Shown here: in pieces, positions 25,101 through 32,927 of the stretch
Layout of the letters: each line of letters starts with the position of its first letter
Position numbering within the stretch: position 1 is the stretch's first letter
Assembly: GCA_022844205.1 (NCBI GenBank)
Contig: JALHMF010000011.1
Span: forward strand, 1 to 64,000
Source: Xanthobacteraceae bacterium
GTDB taxonomy: Bacteria; Pseudomonadota; Alphaproteobacteria; Rhizobiales; Xanthobacteraceae
Direction: 5' to 3'
Length of the DNA stretch: 64,000 bases
Notes under the pieces: model-generated
Seen by the model: the letters and a program-made list of their open reading frames with translations, nothing else
What the model was told of the DNA's origin: nothing
Database searches by the model: none
Position numbers and translations under genes: made by a program

Positions 25101-25734
25101 CGGTCGTGATCGCCACGCGGCCGTCATGGCCGACATGGACGGTCGTCTGCGCGCCGACAAGATCGATGCGTTTGGCGCGGAATATGCCGAGCAGGAGGCT
25201 CGCTGCATCCAGGCCCACTTCCGCGCTCGGCGCGCTCGCCAGAACCTTGCCTTCGGCGCCACGCACGCGGATGCGGCTGATCCTCAGGATCGGCGCGCCG
25301 GTGTTGTCGTGATCGAGCCGGGTCTTGCCGATGCTGACCTTGTGGCCGGGGCCGAGCTGGCTTTCGAGCGCCGATTCAATAAAGGGGCTGGCGAGATCGA
25401 ACGGCACCAGCCCGCGCACGAGCATGATGTAGAGACCGCCAAGGCAAACGATGCTCAGACAGGCGATCTTGAACCAGGACAGCCGCCCCGAGGGTTTGCG
25501 TAACAAAACCTGATTGAGGCGGGCAAGGCGGCCGCGGAATCCGCCATGGCCTCCGCCTCCCCTGCGATGGCCGCGCGGCGCCTGGTGATCCTCTTCCTCA
25601 TACGCATCGTAATGCGGATGCGCGGGATGCTGTTGCTGATGCGAAGGCGGGTGTTGGGAATGCGGATGCTGCCGCTGCTGCTGCGGCGAATGGGCATGGG
25701 GTGCCCGGTGCGGCGCCTGGGAATGCGAACTCAT
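22114..25734 (-). CDS. AsmA/YhdP-like envelope protein (DUF3971)
   Basis: 1206 residues. Cytoplasmic N-terminus of about 80 residues rich in His, Gln and Pro, one membrane helix (about 88-110, ending L-V-R-G-L-V-P-F), then a very long periplasmic strand-rich region with the DUF3971 domain and an AsmA-like C-terminal part (D-F-N-R-T-P-G-K-F-S-I-R-E-G, V-P-N-I-P-L-I-G-P-F-I). Members form bridge-like tubes thought to carry phospholipid between the membranes. The tail S-P-Q-Q-P-A-Q is cytosolic-looking but periplasmic by topology. The gene meets tyrS tail to tail. Confidence 0.88.
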   Translation of the reverse strand: MSSHSQAPHRAPHAHSPQQQRQHPHSQHPPSHQQQHPAHPHYDAYEEEDHQAPRGHRRGGGGHGGFRGRLARLNQVLLRKPSGRLSWFKIACLSIVCLGGLYIMLVRGLVPFDLASPFIESALESQLGPGHKVSIGKTRLDHDNTGAPILRISRIRVRGAEGKVLASAPSAEVGLDAASLLLGIFRAKRIDLVGAQTTVHVGHDGRVAITTGADAAPITATPEGSVTTETAARPLPIQARAEPFQYPQFIRWLNGYEKSGIDGVYLTQIGLKEGTLIVENASTGRRWTFSDINVQLSRPAEGGALFSVRSSASSTGGRPWEVTASIAPPSGEYRAVDIVARDVSPGDILLAAGFGNIDLMVDTPLSGILRARIAEDGKLVEALARASAAPGVIGSSTDPEARFPIDDMQLQARYDPDRRATVIETLALTMGPNRVIGSIMIEAPKRGDDRIWNVTVPTALLNLSSGKPGENPLVMDRINVRASFDSVAQKFTVHQGDIAGSTAGGAFSGSITLGQNPMLQLGLATTQMPVTAAKRLWPAIVARGSRSWAMERVENGTIDKLVVALNVPLDTVGKADVELPDNAVRFEMSASNGIFRPAANLPLIRDATVNAVVTGQTAKVTLSKGFIDTPNGRRISVSDGYLEVLNHAPPNPQGAIRFRFGGTSEAVAEMVATDLLKDQAGFAVDPSTARGTVNGNLRLSLVFRKDIQRGEVDYLADAEVTNFAADRIVRGQRVENVNAKIAVTPDLVHVRGDGRIAGAASAFDYKKSKTNADAEFRVTSTLDDVSRSRLGVDLLPWLSGPVVVKATGRINDQETRIDVDTDLTMAKVNDLVPGWQKAPGSASRAVFRLIDRGDRVRFEDLNITGSGTTLKGTVELDEDGSFVSAQLPTFHLSDGDKATLTASRANDGALRVTVRGDVLDARGAIRGLTEGAENSPSGKPYKPRDLDLELRVGVARGNNGEVARNLDMRLIRRNGEIRSFSLLGRVGRDASMVGELRAREGKPAIVLTSGDAGAMFRFADFYNKIYGGQTTIVIDAPSGDGTPQQGGVEVRDFVIRGEPALDRVQNAAPADPSTGRAAQSQGTPFSIMQVDFNRTPGKFSIREGSIYGMTVGATVEGVLDYGANNVHLTGTYIPAFALNAIVPNIPLIGPFIAPKDGLYAVPFEIVGPASKPTLRVNALGGAIPGHFRRLFEFQRAQGRSPQQPAQ

Positions 25735-25913
25735 GCGCGATAAAGCCTCAGAATCCCCGCTCCCCCGAACGGCCGCGCGCCGCGCGGTTCAACCCTCACC
25801 CGAACAGCTTACCGGCAAGCGGCCTCGTCATTTCCCAAACGGGGAATTGGCGAAGAATTGAGCATATTAGCTACTCAAAAGGCTATTAAAACACGACGAA
25901 AGGAAGGCGGATC

Positions 25914-26381
25914 ATGGGGATACTGGAGACGGGCGACAAAGCCCCGGCTTTCAAGCTGCCGGCGGACGACGGCGGGAGCGTTTCACTGGCCGGGTTCAAA
26001 GGCCGCACGGCGGTGATCTACTTTTATCCCAAGGCGGACACCCCCGGTTGCACCAAGGAGGCAATCGCCTTCAACAAGCTCCGCAAGGATTTCGAGAAAG
26101 CGGACACTGCCATCCTTGGCGTTTCGGCCGATCCGGTAAAGGCGCAGGCGAAATTCAAGACCAAGCACAAGCTCGCCATCCCGCTTGCCTCCGACGAGAC
26201 GCACAAGATGCTCGAATCCTATGGCGCGTGGGGCGAGAAGAGCATGTACGGCAAGACCTATATGGGCGTGAACCGGATCACCTATCTGATCGGCGCCGAC
26301 GGCAAGATCGCGCAGGTCTGGCCCAAGGTGAAAGTCGATGGCCATGCCGAGGAAGTGCTTGCCGCCGCGAAGGCGCTCTAG
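25914..26381 (+). CDS. bcp: thioredoxin-dependent peroxiredoxin (BCP/PrxQ)
   Basis: 155 residues. Peroxidatic Cys C46 in T-P-G-C-T-K-E-A, with K-G-R-T-A-V-I-Y-F-Y-P-K-A-D before it and the R-I-T-Y-L-I strand after. The second cysteine found five residues later in many BCP proteins is replaced by Ile (position 51), and no other Cys is present, so this is a one-Cys form that must be reduced by an outside thiol. It removes H2O2 and organic peroxides. AAAGGAAGG stands before the ATG. Confidence 0.93.
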   Translation: MGILETGDKAPAFKLPADDGGSVSLAGFKGRTAVIYFYPKADTPGCTKEAIAFNKLRKDFEKADTAILGVSADPVKAQAKFKTKHKLAIPLASDETHKMLESYGAWGEKSMYGKTYMGVNRITYLIGADGKIAQVWPKVKVDGHAEEVLAAAKAL

Positions 26382-26465
26382 GTTCCGGGGCCGTTTAAGT
26401 CCCATTAACCATAGCGGGGCATTGATTGCGGGACTTGGCCGGGATGCTCCCGGCGTCGAGGCCCG

Positions 26466-27773
26466 ATGCAGTCGAATTTTGGCCAGCGTGACTTCGGCCA
26501 CCACCGCCATCACCCGCATCCGCAGCACCACTCCCCGCGCCTCGGGCATGGCGGACGCGGCGGGCGGATCGCGGCGGCGGCAGCGATTGTGCTGTTGTCC
26601 ACATGGGCCGGCACGGCAACGCTTTATATTCTTTTCCGCGACGACGCGCTGAAGCTGATCGCGGGCCGCCAGGTCGAGATGAACCGCGCCTATGACACGC
26701 AGGTCGTTTCCCTGAAGGCGGAAATCGAACGGTTGAAATCGCTGAAGCTCGTCGATCAGGAGCGCGTCGACCGCGCGGTCGCCGAGCTGTCGCGCCGGCA
26801 GACCGTGCTGGAAAGCCGGCAGACCGCGTTGAACGCCCTTGCCTCCACGAAACAGGTTTCGCCCGCACGCGACGGGTCGCCCGAGATCACAGGCTCCGTT
26901 CTGCCAACGACTCCGCTGCCCGTTCAGGGGCCTTCTGCACCCGGCAAGCCAACGCCGCTTCCCGATACGATCCTGTTGGCGCCGCCCGCCGAGAAACGCG
27001 CGCAACTGGAATCGCGTCCGCTTCCGCCACTCGGCCCGCGCCTTGGCAGCGAGCATGACAGCGCGCACGAAGTCCGCGTCCTCAATCTCGCGCGCAGCCT
27101 CGAGAAAATCGAGACCGAACAAAGCCGCGTCCTGAACGAAGCCGAGGAGTTCGTGGACCTCGCCGAGCGCCGGATGCGCAACGTGTTCGCCGATCTCGGG
27201 ATGAAACCGCCCTCGAACCATTCCTGGTTCGGCACCGCCACGGGCGGGCCGTTTCTGCCGTTTGCACGGCCGCCGGAAGATGCCTTCGCACGCCAGCTCC
27301 ATCGCGTGCGTACCGCCGCGACGGCGATTGAAAACCTCTCACGCGGACTGACGGCCCTCCCTGTCCGGCGTCCAATCGCCGGTGGCACGGATGTCACGAG
27401 CGGCTTCGGGGTGCGTATCGATCCGTTCGTGCGGCAGCTTGCAATGCATACCGGCGTCGACTTTCGCGGCGAGCCCGGCGATCCGGTGCGCGCGGCGGCG
27501 GGCGGAAAGGTGACGCAAGCGGAGCGCAACGGCGGCTACGGGCTGATGGTGGAGATCGACCACGGCAACGGGCTTGCCTCGCGTTACGCGCATCTATCGG
27601 CGATCGAGATCGCGGAAGGCATGACCGTGAAACCCGGCCAGCTTGTCGGCCGGGTCGGCACCACCGGCCGTTCCACCGGGCCTCATCTGCATTTTGAAGT
27701 CCGCCTGAACGGCGAAGCCATCGACCCGCAAAAGTACCTGCGTGCGGGCCTGCGCCTATCCGAGGCGATGTAA
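26466..27773 (+). CDS. M23 (LytM/MepM-type) metallopeptidase
   Basis: 435 residues. A His-rich cytoplasmic N-terminus (H-H-R-H-H-P-H-P-Q-H-H), one membrane helix (about 35-57), a coiled coil (about 65-110), a Pro-rich linker, a second helical region and a C-terminal M23 domain. Zinc ligands are in H-T-G-V-D-F-R-G (HxxxD) and G-P-H-L-H-F-E-V (HxH). It is a membrane-anchored murein endopeptidase or amidase activator; with both zinc motifs intact, activity is likely. The gene follows bcp by 84 bases. Confidence 0.92.
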   Translation: MQSNFGQRDFGHHRHHPHPQHHSPRLGHGGRGGRIAAAAAIVLLSTWAGTATLYILFRDDALKLIAGRQVEMNRAYDTQVVSLKAEIERLKSLKLVDQERVDRAVAELSRRQTVLESRQTALNALASTKQVSPARDGSPEITGSVLPTTPLPVQGPSAPGKPTPLPDTILLAPPAEKRAQLESRPLPPLGPRLGSEHDSAHEVRVLNLARSLEKIETEQSRVLNEAEEFVDLAERRMRNVFADLGMKPPSNHSWFGTATGGPFLPFARPPEDAFARQLHRVRTAATAIENLSRGLTALPVRRPIAGGTDVTSGFGVRIDPFVRQLAMHTGVDFRGEPGDPVRAAAGGKVTQAERNGGYGLMVEIDHGNGLASRYAHLSAIEIAEGMTVKPGQLVGRVGTTGRSTGPHLHFEVRLNGEAIDPQKYLRAGLRLSEAM

Positions 27774-27840
27774 CGCCACGGGATTACTGCCAAGATTTCC
27801 CGAGTCCGTTGAAGCGCTTCGGCCCGCCGAATGCGGGGTT

Positions 27841-27945
27841 GAGTCCGCTGGTTCTATGCGGGATTCAGGCGCTTCCCGCACGGATTCAAGTGCCTGAGAA
27901 ACTGATTCAACGACTTAAAGTAACGATTCAAGTCGCGGAAACACC
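27841..27945. repeat. 21-bp-phased array of GANTC sites
   Basis: Five GANTC sites start at 27841, 27862, 27883, 27904 and 27925, each exactly 21 bases after the last. Four are GATTCA, three GATTCAA; the other bases of the units differ. A sixth site, out of phase, stands at 27802. GANTC is the CcrM methylation site of Alphaproteobacteria. The array lies between two convergent genes, before a hairpin terminator. Confidence 0.75.
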
Positions 27946-27975
27946 GCGCGAAAAGCCTCGCGCGGCGTCCTTTTC
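27944..27975 (+). terminator. rho-independent terminator after M23 gene
   Basis: Stem CCGCGCGA / TCGCGCGG with loop AAAGCC, then CGTCCTTTTCC. It places the GANTC array inside the 3' UTR of the peptidase mRNA. Confidence 0.6.
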
Positions 27976-27991
27976 CCCAGCCCGAACGGGA

Positions 27992-28417
27992 TCAGTTCTG
28001 CTGCCCAAAACCCTTGAACCAGGGAAACTGGAACGCGGGCTCTTCCTTCGGCTGAGGCTGCACGATCCGCCTTGGCGCGGGTTTCGCCTCGGCTTTTTTC
28101 TCGCCGATCGAACCCGTCACTTCGGCGGGTGCCGGCGCAGGAGCCGCCGCAATCGGCTGTTTCGGGCCGCCAGGCACGGGCGCGGTTGCCTGTTTCGGTG
28201 CCGGCGCCGGAACCGTGGCCGGGATTTGCGGGACGGTCGTGATCTGTTGCTTCTTCTCAGGCGCGGGCTGCTCGACGACGCGCGATGGTTCGATGCGCGG
28301 CTTGAGCGTGGCGGTAGCGGTCGTGGTTCTGTCGGTCGGCACAATCAGACTGATCGCGAACGCGACCGCCGCCACCGTGATGATGAGCGAGCCGACAATA
28401 TAGCGGATATCAAGCAT
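27992..28417 (-). CDS. single-pass Pro/Ala-rich protein
   Basis: 141 residues: M-L-D-I-R-Y-I-V-G, one membrane helix to about residue 26, then a low-complexity Pro/Ala/Lys-rich stretch with P-A-E-V-T-G-S-I-G, and a short end F-P-W-F-K-G-F-G. No domain can be named. Similar short proteins, with a helix plus an unstructured periplasmic tail, occur widely in Bradyrhizobium-type genomes. Probably an envelope protein; function unknown. It is a stand-alone gene. Confidence 0.65.
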   Translation of the reverse strand: MLDIRYIVGSLIITVAAVAFAISLIVPTDRTTTATATLKPRIEPSRVVEQPAPEKKQQITTVPQIPATVPAPAPKQATAPVPGGPKQPIAAAPAPAPAEVTGSIGEKKAEAKPAPRRIVQPQPKEEPAFQFPWFKGFGQQN

Positions 28418-28570
28418 GCGTTAGCCTCCACCGAATGCTGACGCCCGCCCGCGCTGCACGTCGGAATGTTTTTTCCAGGACGACGAACATAATCTGAGTC
28501 GCGGCTTTGCAAACAAGGTCCAAATTTTGCCGCTGTGCAGAAAGTCCACGAAGGATTCGATTCGCCCCCG

Positions 28571-28604
28571 AAAAGCAAACGGCCGTGTCCCGAAGGACAC
28601 GGCC
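28571..28604 (-). terminator. rho-independent terminator with UUCG loop
   Basis: Minus strand GGCCGTGTCC-TTCG-GGACACGGCC followed by GTTTGCTTTT: a perfect 10-bp stem closed by a UUCG tetraloop, 26 bases after the stop of the fusion gene. Confidence 0.85.
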
Positions 28605-28630
28605 GCCGATCGTGCAGCGTATGAAGGCGG

Positions 28631-30463
28631 TCAGGCCGCCTTGCTGTTTTCCTTCGCGAGCTTCACGCCGCCACCTTCCATCAACATGACCTTGTTGAGG
28701 AGCTTCACGAGCGCATAGACGGACTCGATTGCGGGTGCCGGAGTGTTGGTGATCTTGGCCATTTCCAGAATGGAGCCGATCAGCGCCTCGGTTTCGAGCG
28801 AGCGGCCCGCTTCCACATCCTGGAGCATGGAAGTTTTATGCGCGCCGACGGACTCCGCGCCTTCGATGCGCTTGTCGATGGAGACGCGGAACTTCACCCC
28901 GAGCTTCTCGGCGATGGTCTGCGCTTCCTTCATCATGGTGGCGGCGAGTTCGCGCGTCTCGGCGAACTGGCAGATGTCCACCAGCGTGGCGTGGGTCAGC
29001 GCCGAGATCGGGTTGAAGGAGAGGTTGCCCCAGGCCTTCAGCCAGATTTCCGAGCGGATGTCCTTCAGCACGCGCGACTTCAGCCCCGCCTTCACGAAGA
29101 GATCGTGCAGCGAGCGCGTGCGCTCCTGTTCCTTGCCGTCGAGTTCGCCGATCGGGAAGCGGTCGCCCTCGACATGGTGAATGACGCCGGGTGCGGTGAC
29201 GCCCGCGGCCGGATAGACGACACAGCCGATCAGCCGGTCGGCCGGAATTTTCTTGGTCAGCACGCCGGTTGGATCGAGGCTGACGAGTTTATGGTTGTCG
29301 AATTTTCCGCCGAGCTTCTGGAAGTACCACCATGGCAGGCCGTTCTGCACGGTGAGCACGATGGTGTCCGGGCCGAGCAGATGGTCGATGTCCTTCACGA
29401 CTTGCTCAAGGTAGTGCGCCTTGACGGCGAGGATCACGAGGTCCTGCTTGCCGGCGTCGGCGGCCTTATCGACCGCCTTCATCTTCGCGGTCTCTACCTT
29501 TCCGTCGTGCCATTCGAGCTTCAGCCCGTTCTTCTGGATCGCGGCGAGATGCGCGCCCTGGTCGATCACGGTGACCTCTTCACCGGCCAGCGCGAACTTG
29601 GCGGCGAGCAGGCCGCCGATGGCGCCGGCACCCACGACGCAGATCTTGCGCGGCTTTGGCGCCGCACCGAGCAGATACGGGCTGGGCAATACCTGATCGA
29701 ACTTGTTGGAGAGCTTGCCGACGCCGTCGATCACGATATCGATGGTGTTGCTGGCAGCCGACATGACGCCTGCGCCAAGCGAGGTGCCGCAGGCGATGAT
29801 GTCGCCGGGCATCAATGTCATGTCCTTGGAAACAGCGGCCACCAGCTTCTCCGGCGGGAAGAACATGTCCGCTACCGGATAATTCTGCACTTCCTTGCCA
29901 TTCAAAACGGCGCGGATCACAAGCTTGGAGGAATCCACGCCAGTAGCGATGGTCGGGCCATACACACCAAAGGTGTCGAAGCTCTTCGCGCGCGTCCACT
30001 GATCGAAAGTCGGGAACTGCTTCATCAGATCGACGGCGGTAACGTCGTTCACGCAGGTATAGCCGAAGATGTAATCCTTGGCTTCCGCTTCGCTGATGTT
30101 GAAGCACTTCTTGCCAATGACGACGCCAAGTTCGGCTTCATAAACAATGCGCCCGTCGTAGGTCGGCGGGCGGCGGATCGGCTCGTTGGCGGGGTGGTAG
30201 GCGTTCGGCGCCTTGAGAAAATAGAGCGGGTCTTTGGGGCGCTGGAAATCGTTCTTGGCGGCGAGTTGATGGAAGTTGTTCCAGAGGCAGACCATCTTCG
30301 AGGCGTCGCAGGGGGTGCGAATTTTCACCTCGCCGAGCTTCACCTTTTCGCCGGTGGGTTTGGCACCCGCGAACAGGTCGCCGGAATGAACCGAGATGGT
30401 GTCGCCTTCGAGCGTGCCGAAGCCGGTCTGGCCGCCTTTTTCGTAACGGATCCAGTGAGCCAT
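28631..30463 (-). CDS. FAH-family / ketopantoate reductase fusion protein
   Basis: 610 residues, two enzymes in one chain. Residues about 50-255 are a fumarylacetoacetase-fold domain: D-G-R-I-V-Y-E-A-E-L-G-V-V-I-G-K (metal-binding Glu), F-G-Y-T-C-V-N-D-V-T, K-S-F-D-T-F and M-L-type P-G-D-I-I-A-C-G-T-S-L-G. From about 272 begins a PanE/ApbA domain: G-A-G-A-I-G-G (NADP motif), L-A-V-K-A-H-Y, Q-N-G-L-P and the catalytic Lys region K-A-W-G-N-L-S-F-N-P. Either half may act on 2-oxo or 1,3-dicarbonyl acids; the joint substrate is unknown. GGAGGGG precedes ATG 30463. Confidence 0.9.
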   Translation of the reverse strand: MAHWIRYEKGGQTGFGTLEGDTISVHSGDLFAGAKPTGEKVKLGEVKIRTPCDASKMVCLWNNFHQLAAKNDFQRPKDPLYFLKAPNAYHPANEPIRRPPTYDGRIVYEAELGVVIGKKCFNISEAEAKDYIFGYTCVNDVTAVDLMKQFPTFDQWTRAKSFDTFGVYGPTIATGVDSSKLVIRAVLNGKEVQNYPVADMFFPPEKLVAAVSKDMTLMPGDIIACGTSLGAGVMSAASNTIDIVIDGVGKLSNKFDQVLPSPYLLGAAPKPRKICVVGAGAIGGLLAAKFALAGEEVTVIDQGAHLAAIQKNGLKLEWHDGKVETAKMKAVDKAADAGKQDLVILAVKAHYLEQVVKDIDHLLGPDTIVLTVQNGLPWWYFQKLGGKFDNHKLVSLDPTGVLTKKIPADRLIGCVVYPAAGVTAPGVIHHVEGDRFPIGELDGKEQERTRSLHDLFVKAGLKSRVLKDIRSEIWLKAWGNLSFNPISALTHATLVDICQFAETRELAATMMKEAQTIAEKLGVKFRVSIDKRIEGAESVGAHKTSMLQDVEAGRSLETEALIGSILEMAKITNTPAPAIESVYALVKLLNKVMLMEGGGVKLAKENSKAA

Positions 30464-30626
30464 GAAGTCCCCTCCTCTACGCAACCCAAACACCTTTCAG
30501 GCGGGGCGCTTTGACTGATTTTTTGTGCAGCGCCGCATGACCGGACGCGATTGATCGCGCCGATCATGCAATTTTCCGGGCTGTCAGGGCAAGTGAATGA
30601 ACATCAAGCCTTTGTAGGGCCCATCC

Positions 30627-30703
30627 TTCGAGACGCCTTCGCTTCGAACACACCTCACCCTGAGGAGCGCGAACTCCAGTTCGTGCGTCTCCAAGGGTGA
30701 GAT
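30627..30703. repeat. family-B repeat
   Basis: CATCCTTCGAGACGC ... CACCCTGAGGAGCGCGAAC ... GCGTCTCCAAGGGTGAG. Together with unremarkable bases it fills the gap between the fusion gene and the secreted hydrolase gene. Confidence 0.65.
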
Positions 30704-30713
30704 TTGATCCTAG

Positions 30714-31460
30714 TTACTTCAGCACCTCCGGCAGGAAGGCCGCGACCGCCGCTTTCGTCTCGGCGTGATCGAGGATTTCGTGGGTGCCGCCCTTGATGAG
30801 CACGGATTTCGACGGCCCGCCGCGCGTGGCAACGGCGGCATCGCAATTGCCGGTGATGCCGACTTTCTTGAAGTATTCGTCATTCGTTCCCAGCACGGCG
30901 AGCGCGGGGCCGGAACCCCTCACGCCGGTCATGTTCGGATTCTTGTGATTGCAGGTCCAGGCGATCATCACCCGCGCCTTGAACTCGTTGCCCGGATAGA
31001 CCGCAGCCAACTGCCCGCCCTGACTGTAGCCGGCGAGGATCATCTTGCTCCCGTCGATATAGGCGGCTTCACGCAGTTGCTTCGAGGCAAAGGCCACATC
31101 CTGCCCGCGCTGCTTGAGAAGACCAAGGATCGCGTTCGCGTCGTTCTCATTGCACTTCTCGCCTTTGGCGAAACTGTTTGGCGCTACGATAATCGCGCCC
31201 TGCGCGAAGAAGGCATTGGGCTGGCGCGGACCGCCGCAACCATGCATGAACAGCACAACGGGATGCTTGCCCGGCTTGAGCTCGGCGACGCACTTGCCGC
31301 CGGCCTCGCTCATGCAGGGTTTTCCGGATTGCGACAGCGAGGCCGGAACAAACATGCGCCCTGCCTTCCAGGATGCTTCCTGCGCGTTTGCAAACGAGGC
31401 GAGCGAGCCCGTCATGGCTATCGCGAGGGTGCCGCGAACTGCCAGTTTCAGAAATATCAT
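30714..31460 (-). CDS. secreted alpha/beta hydrolase
   Basis: 248 residues from M-I-F-L-K-L-A-V-R, a signal peptide with cleavage after F-A-N-A. The fold is dienelactone hydrolase/PHB-depolymerase-like: V-V-L-F-M-H-G-C-G-G-P, nucleophile in A-G-Y-S-Q-G-G-Q, acid in G-T-N-D-E-Y, His in G-G-T-H-E-I-L. Several cysteines in the mature part could form disulfides. Substrate unknown. An ATG 17 codons upstream would put a basic stretch before the signal and is less likely. Confidence 0.82.
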   Translation of the reverse strand: MIFLKLAVRGTLAIAMTGSLASFANAQEASWKAGRMFVPASLSQSGKPCMSEAGGKCVAELKPGKHPVVLFMHGCGGPRQPNAFFAQGAIIVAPNSFAKGEKCNENDANAILGLLKQRGQDVAFASKQLREAAYIDGSKMILAGYSQGGQLAAVYPGNEFKARVMIAWTCNHKNPNMTGVRGSGPALAVLGTNDEYFKKVGITGNCDAAVATRGGPSKSVLIKGGTHEILDHAETKAAVAAFLPEVLK

Positions 31461-31538
31461 CGATGCCTCCCCGGCCGCAGCAACCGCGCGGCGTCGGCGG
31501 CATTCTAGCATTTCTGCGGTAGCCGCAACATAACGCGC

Positions 31539-32921
31539 TCAGCCATGCAAACCGAGGAGGTAAAGCAGGACGCCCGCCGCGCAACTCGCGGCCAGCGTCA
31601 CGACCAGGCCCGCCCGCAGCCAGAAGATCGAGAATGCCGCCGCCAGTGCAAGCACCACGGCCCAGCCGTCCACGCTTGAGAGTACCGGAAAATCAAAATC
31701 CAGCGGAAAGAACTTCGCCTCGCGTACATCGCGAAACAACACATGCACCGCGAACCAGACCGACAGATTCAGAATCACCCCCACCACCGCCGCCGTAATC
31801 GCCGAGAGCGCGCCGGTAAGTGCCTTGTTGCCGCGCAGTTTCTCGATGTAGGGCGCGCCGAGGAAAATCCAGAGGAAGCAGGGCGTGAATGTCACCCAGG
31901 TCGCGAGCAATCCACCCAGCGTGCCCGCCAGCATCGGCGGCAAGCCGCCCGGATCGCGGAAGGCCGCGAGGAAGCCCACGAACTGCAGCACCATGATCAG
32001 CGGCCCGGGCGTCGTTTCCGCCATGCCGAGGCCGTCCAGCATTTCGCCGGCGGTGAGCCAGCCATAATGTTCAACCGCCTGTTGCGCGACATAGGCGAGA
32101 ACCGCATAAGCGCCGCCGAACGTAACCATTGCCATCTTGGAGAAAAATAGCGCGATCTCGCCGAAGACATTCGTACTGCCGAGCATTGCGAGAATGAGCA
32201 CCACCGGCACCATCCAGAGCGCCAGCCAGATGGACGCCACCATCAATGAACGTGCGGCATTCGGCTTTGCGTGTTCCGGTGTCACCTCGCCGAGCAGGCT
32301 TCCCTCAACCAGCGGCTTGCCGCTTGGTCCGTGCCCTCCACCGCCAAGGAATGACCAGTGACCCGCGCGCGCACCGAAAAATCCGATCAGCGCCGCAACC
32401 AGAATGATGATTGGAAACGGCACGTTGAAGAAATAGATCGCGACGAAGGCGGTGGCCGCAATCGCGATCATCTCAAAGTTCTTCAACGCGCGCTTGCCGA
32501 TGCGGACGACTGCTTCGAGCACGATCGCCAGCACCGCCGCCTTCAGCCCGAAGAAAAGCGCCGCGACCAGCGGCACTTTTCCCCAACCGGCATAAATGTA
32601 GGACAGCGCCATGATGGAGACGACACCGGGCAGGATGAACAGCCCGCCCGCGATCAGCCCGCCGCGCGTCTTGTGCATCAGCCAGCCGATATAGGTGGCG
32701 AGCTGCTGCGCCTCCGGTCCCGGCAGCAACATGCAGTAGTTCAGCGCGTGCAGGAATCGCGTGTCGGAAATCCAGCGTTTCTCCTCGACGATGATCCGGT
32801 GCATCACCGCGATCTGCGCCGCCGGGCCTCCGAAGGAAAGCAGCGCCACCCGCAGCCAGACTTTCACGGCTTCGGAAAGAGTGACGCCATGCGCGGGTGT
32901 CGTTGCGATTTGCTTGTCCAT
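31539..32921 (-). CDS. chrA: chromate transporter ChrA
   Basis: 460 residues, long-chain (two-domain) CHR family. Each half has the CHR pattern: first half L-L-S-F-G-G-P-A-A-Q and L-L-P-G-P-E-A-Q-Q; second half V-T-F-G-G-A-Y-A-V-L and E-T-T-P-G-P-L-I-M-V. Ten or more membrane helices. ChrA proteins drive chromate out of the cell by proton motive force. It starts six bases after the rhodanese-ChrB gene, so the two form an operon. Confidence 0.94.
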   Translation of the reverse strand: MDKQIATTPAHGVTLSEAVKVWLRVALLSFGGPAAQIAVMHRIIVEEKRWISDTRFLHALNYCMLLPGPEAQQLATYIGWLMHKTRGGLIAGGLFILPGVVSIMALSYIYAGWGKVPLVAALFFGLKAAVLAIVLEAVVRIGKRALKNFEMIAIAATAFVAIYFFNVPFPIIILVAALIGFFGARAGHWSFLGGGGHGPSGKPLVEGSLLGEVTPEHAKPNAARSLMVASIWLALWMVPVVLILAMLGSTNVFGEIALFFSKMAMVTFGGAYAVLAYVAQQAVEHYGWLTAGEMLDGLGMAETTPGPLIMVLQFVGFLAAFRDPGGLPPMLAGTLGGLLATWVTFTPCFLWIFLGAPYIEKLRGNKALTGALSAITAAVVGVILNLSVWFAVHVLFRDVREAKFFPLDFDFPVLSSVDGWAVVLALAAAFSIFWLRAGLVVTLAASCAAGVLLYLLGLHG

Positions 32922-32927
32922 TGCCCC

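Noticed and set aside
22177-25503. Several long plus-strand open frames across the AsmA/YhdP-like gene
   Set aside because: They are antisense to a 1206-residue reading frame with clear membrane and strand pattern; Ala/Arg-rich composition marks them as high-GC shadows.
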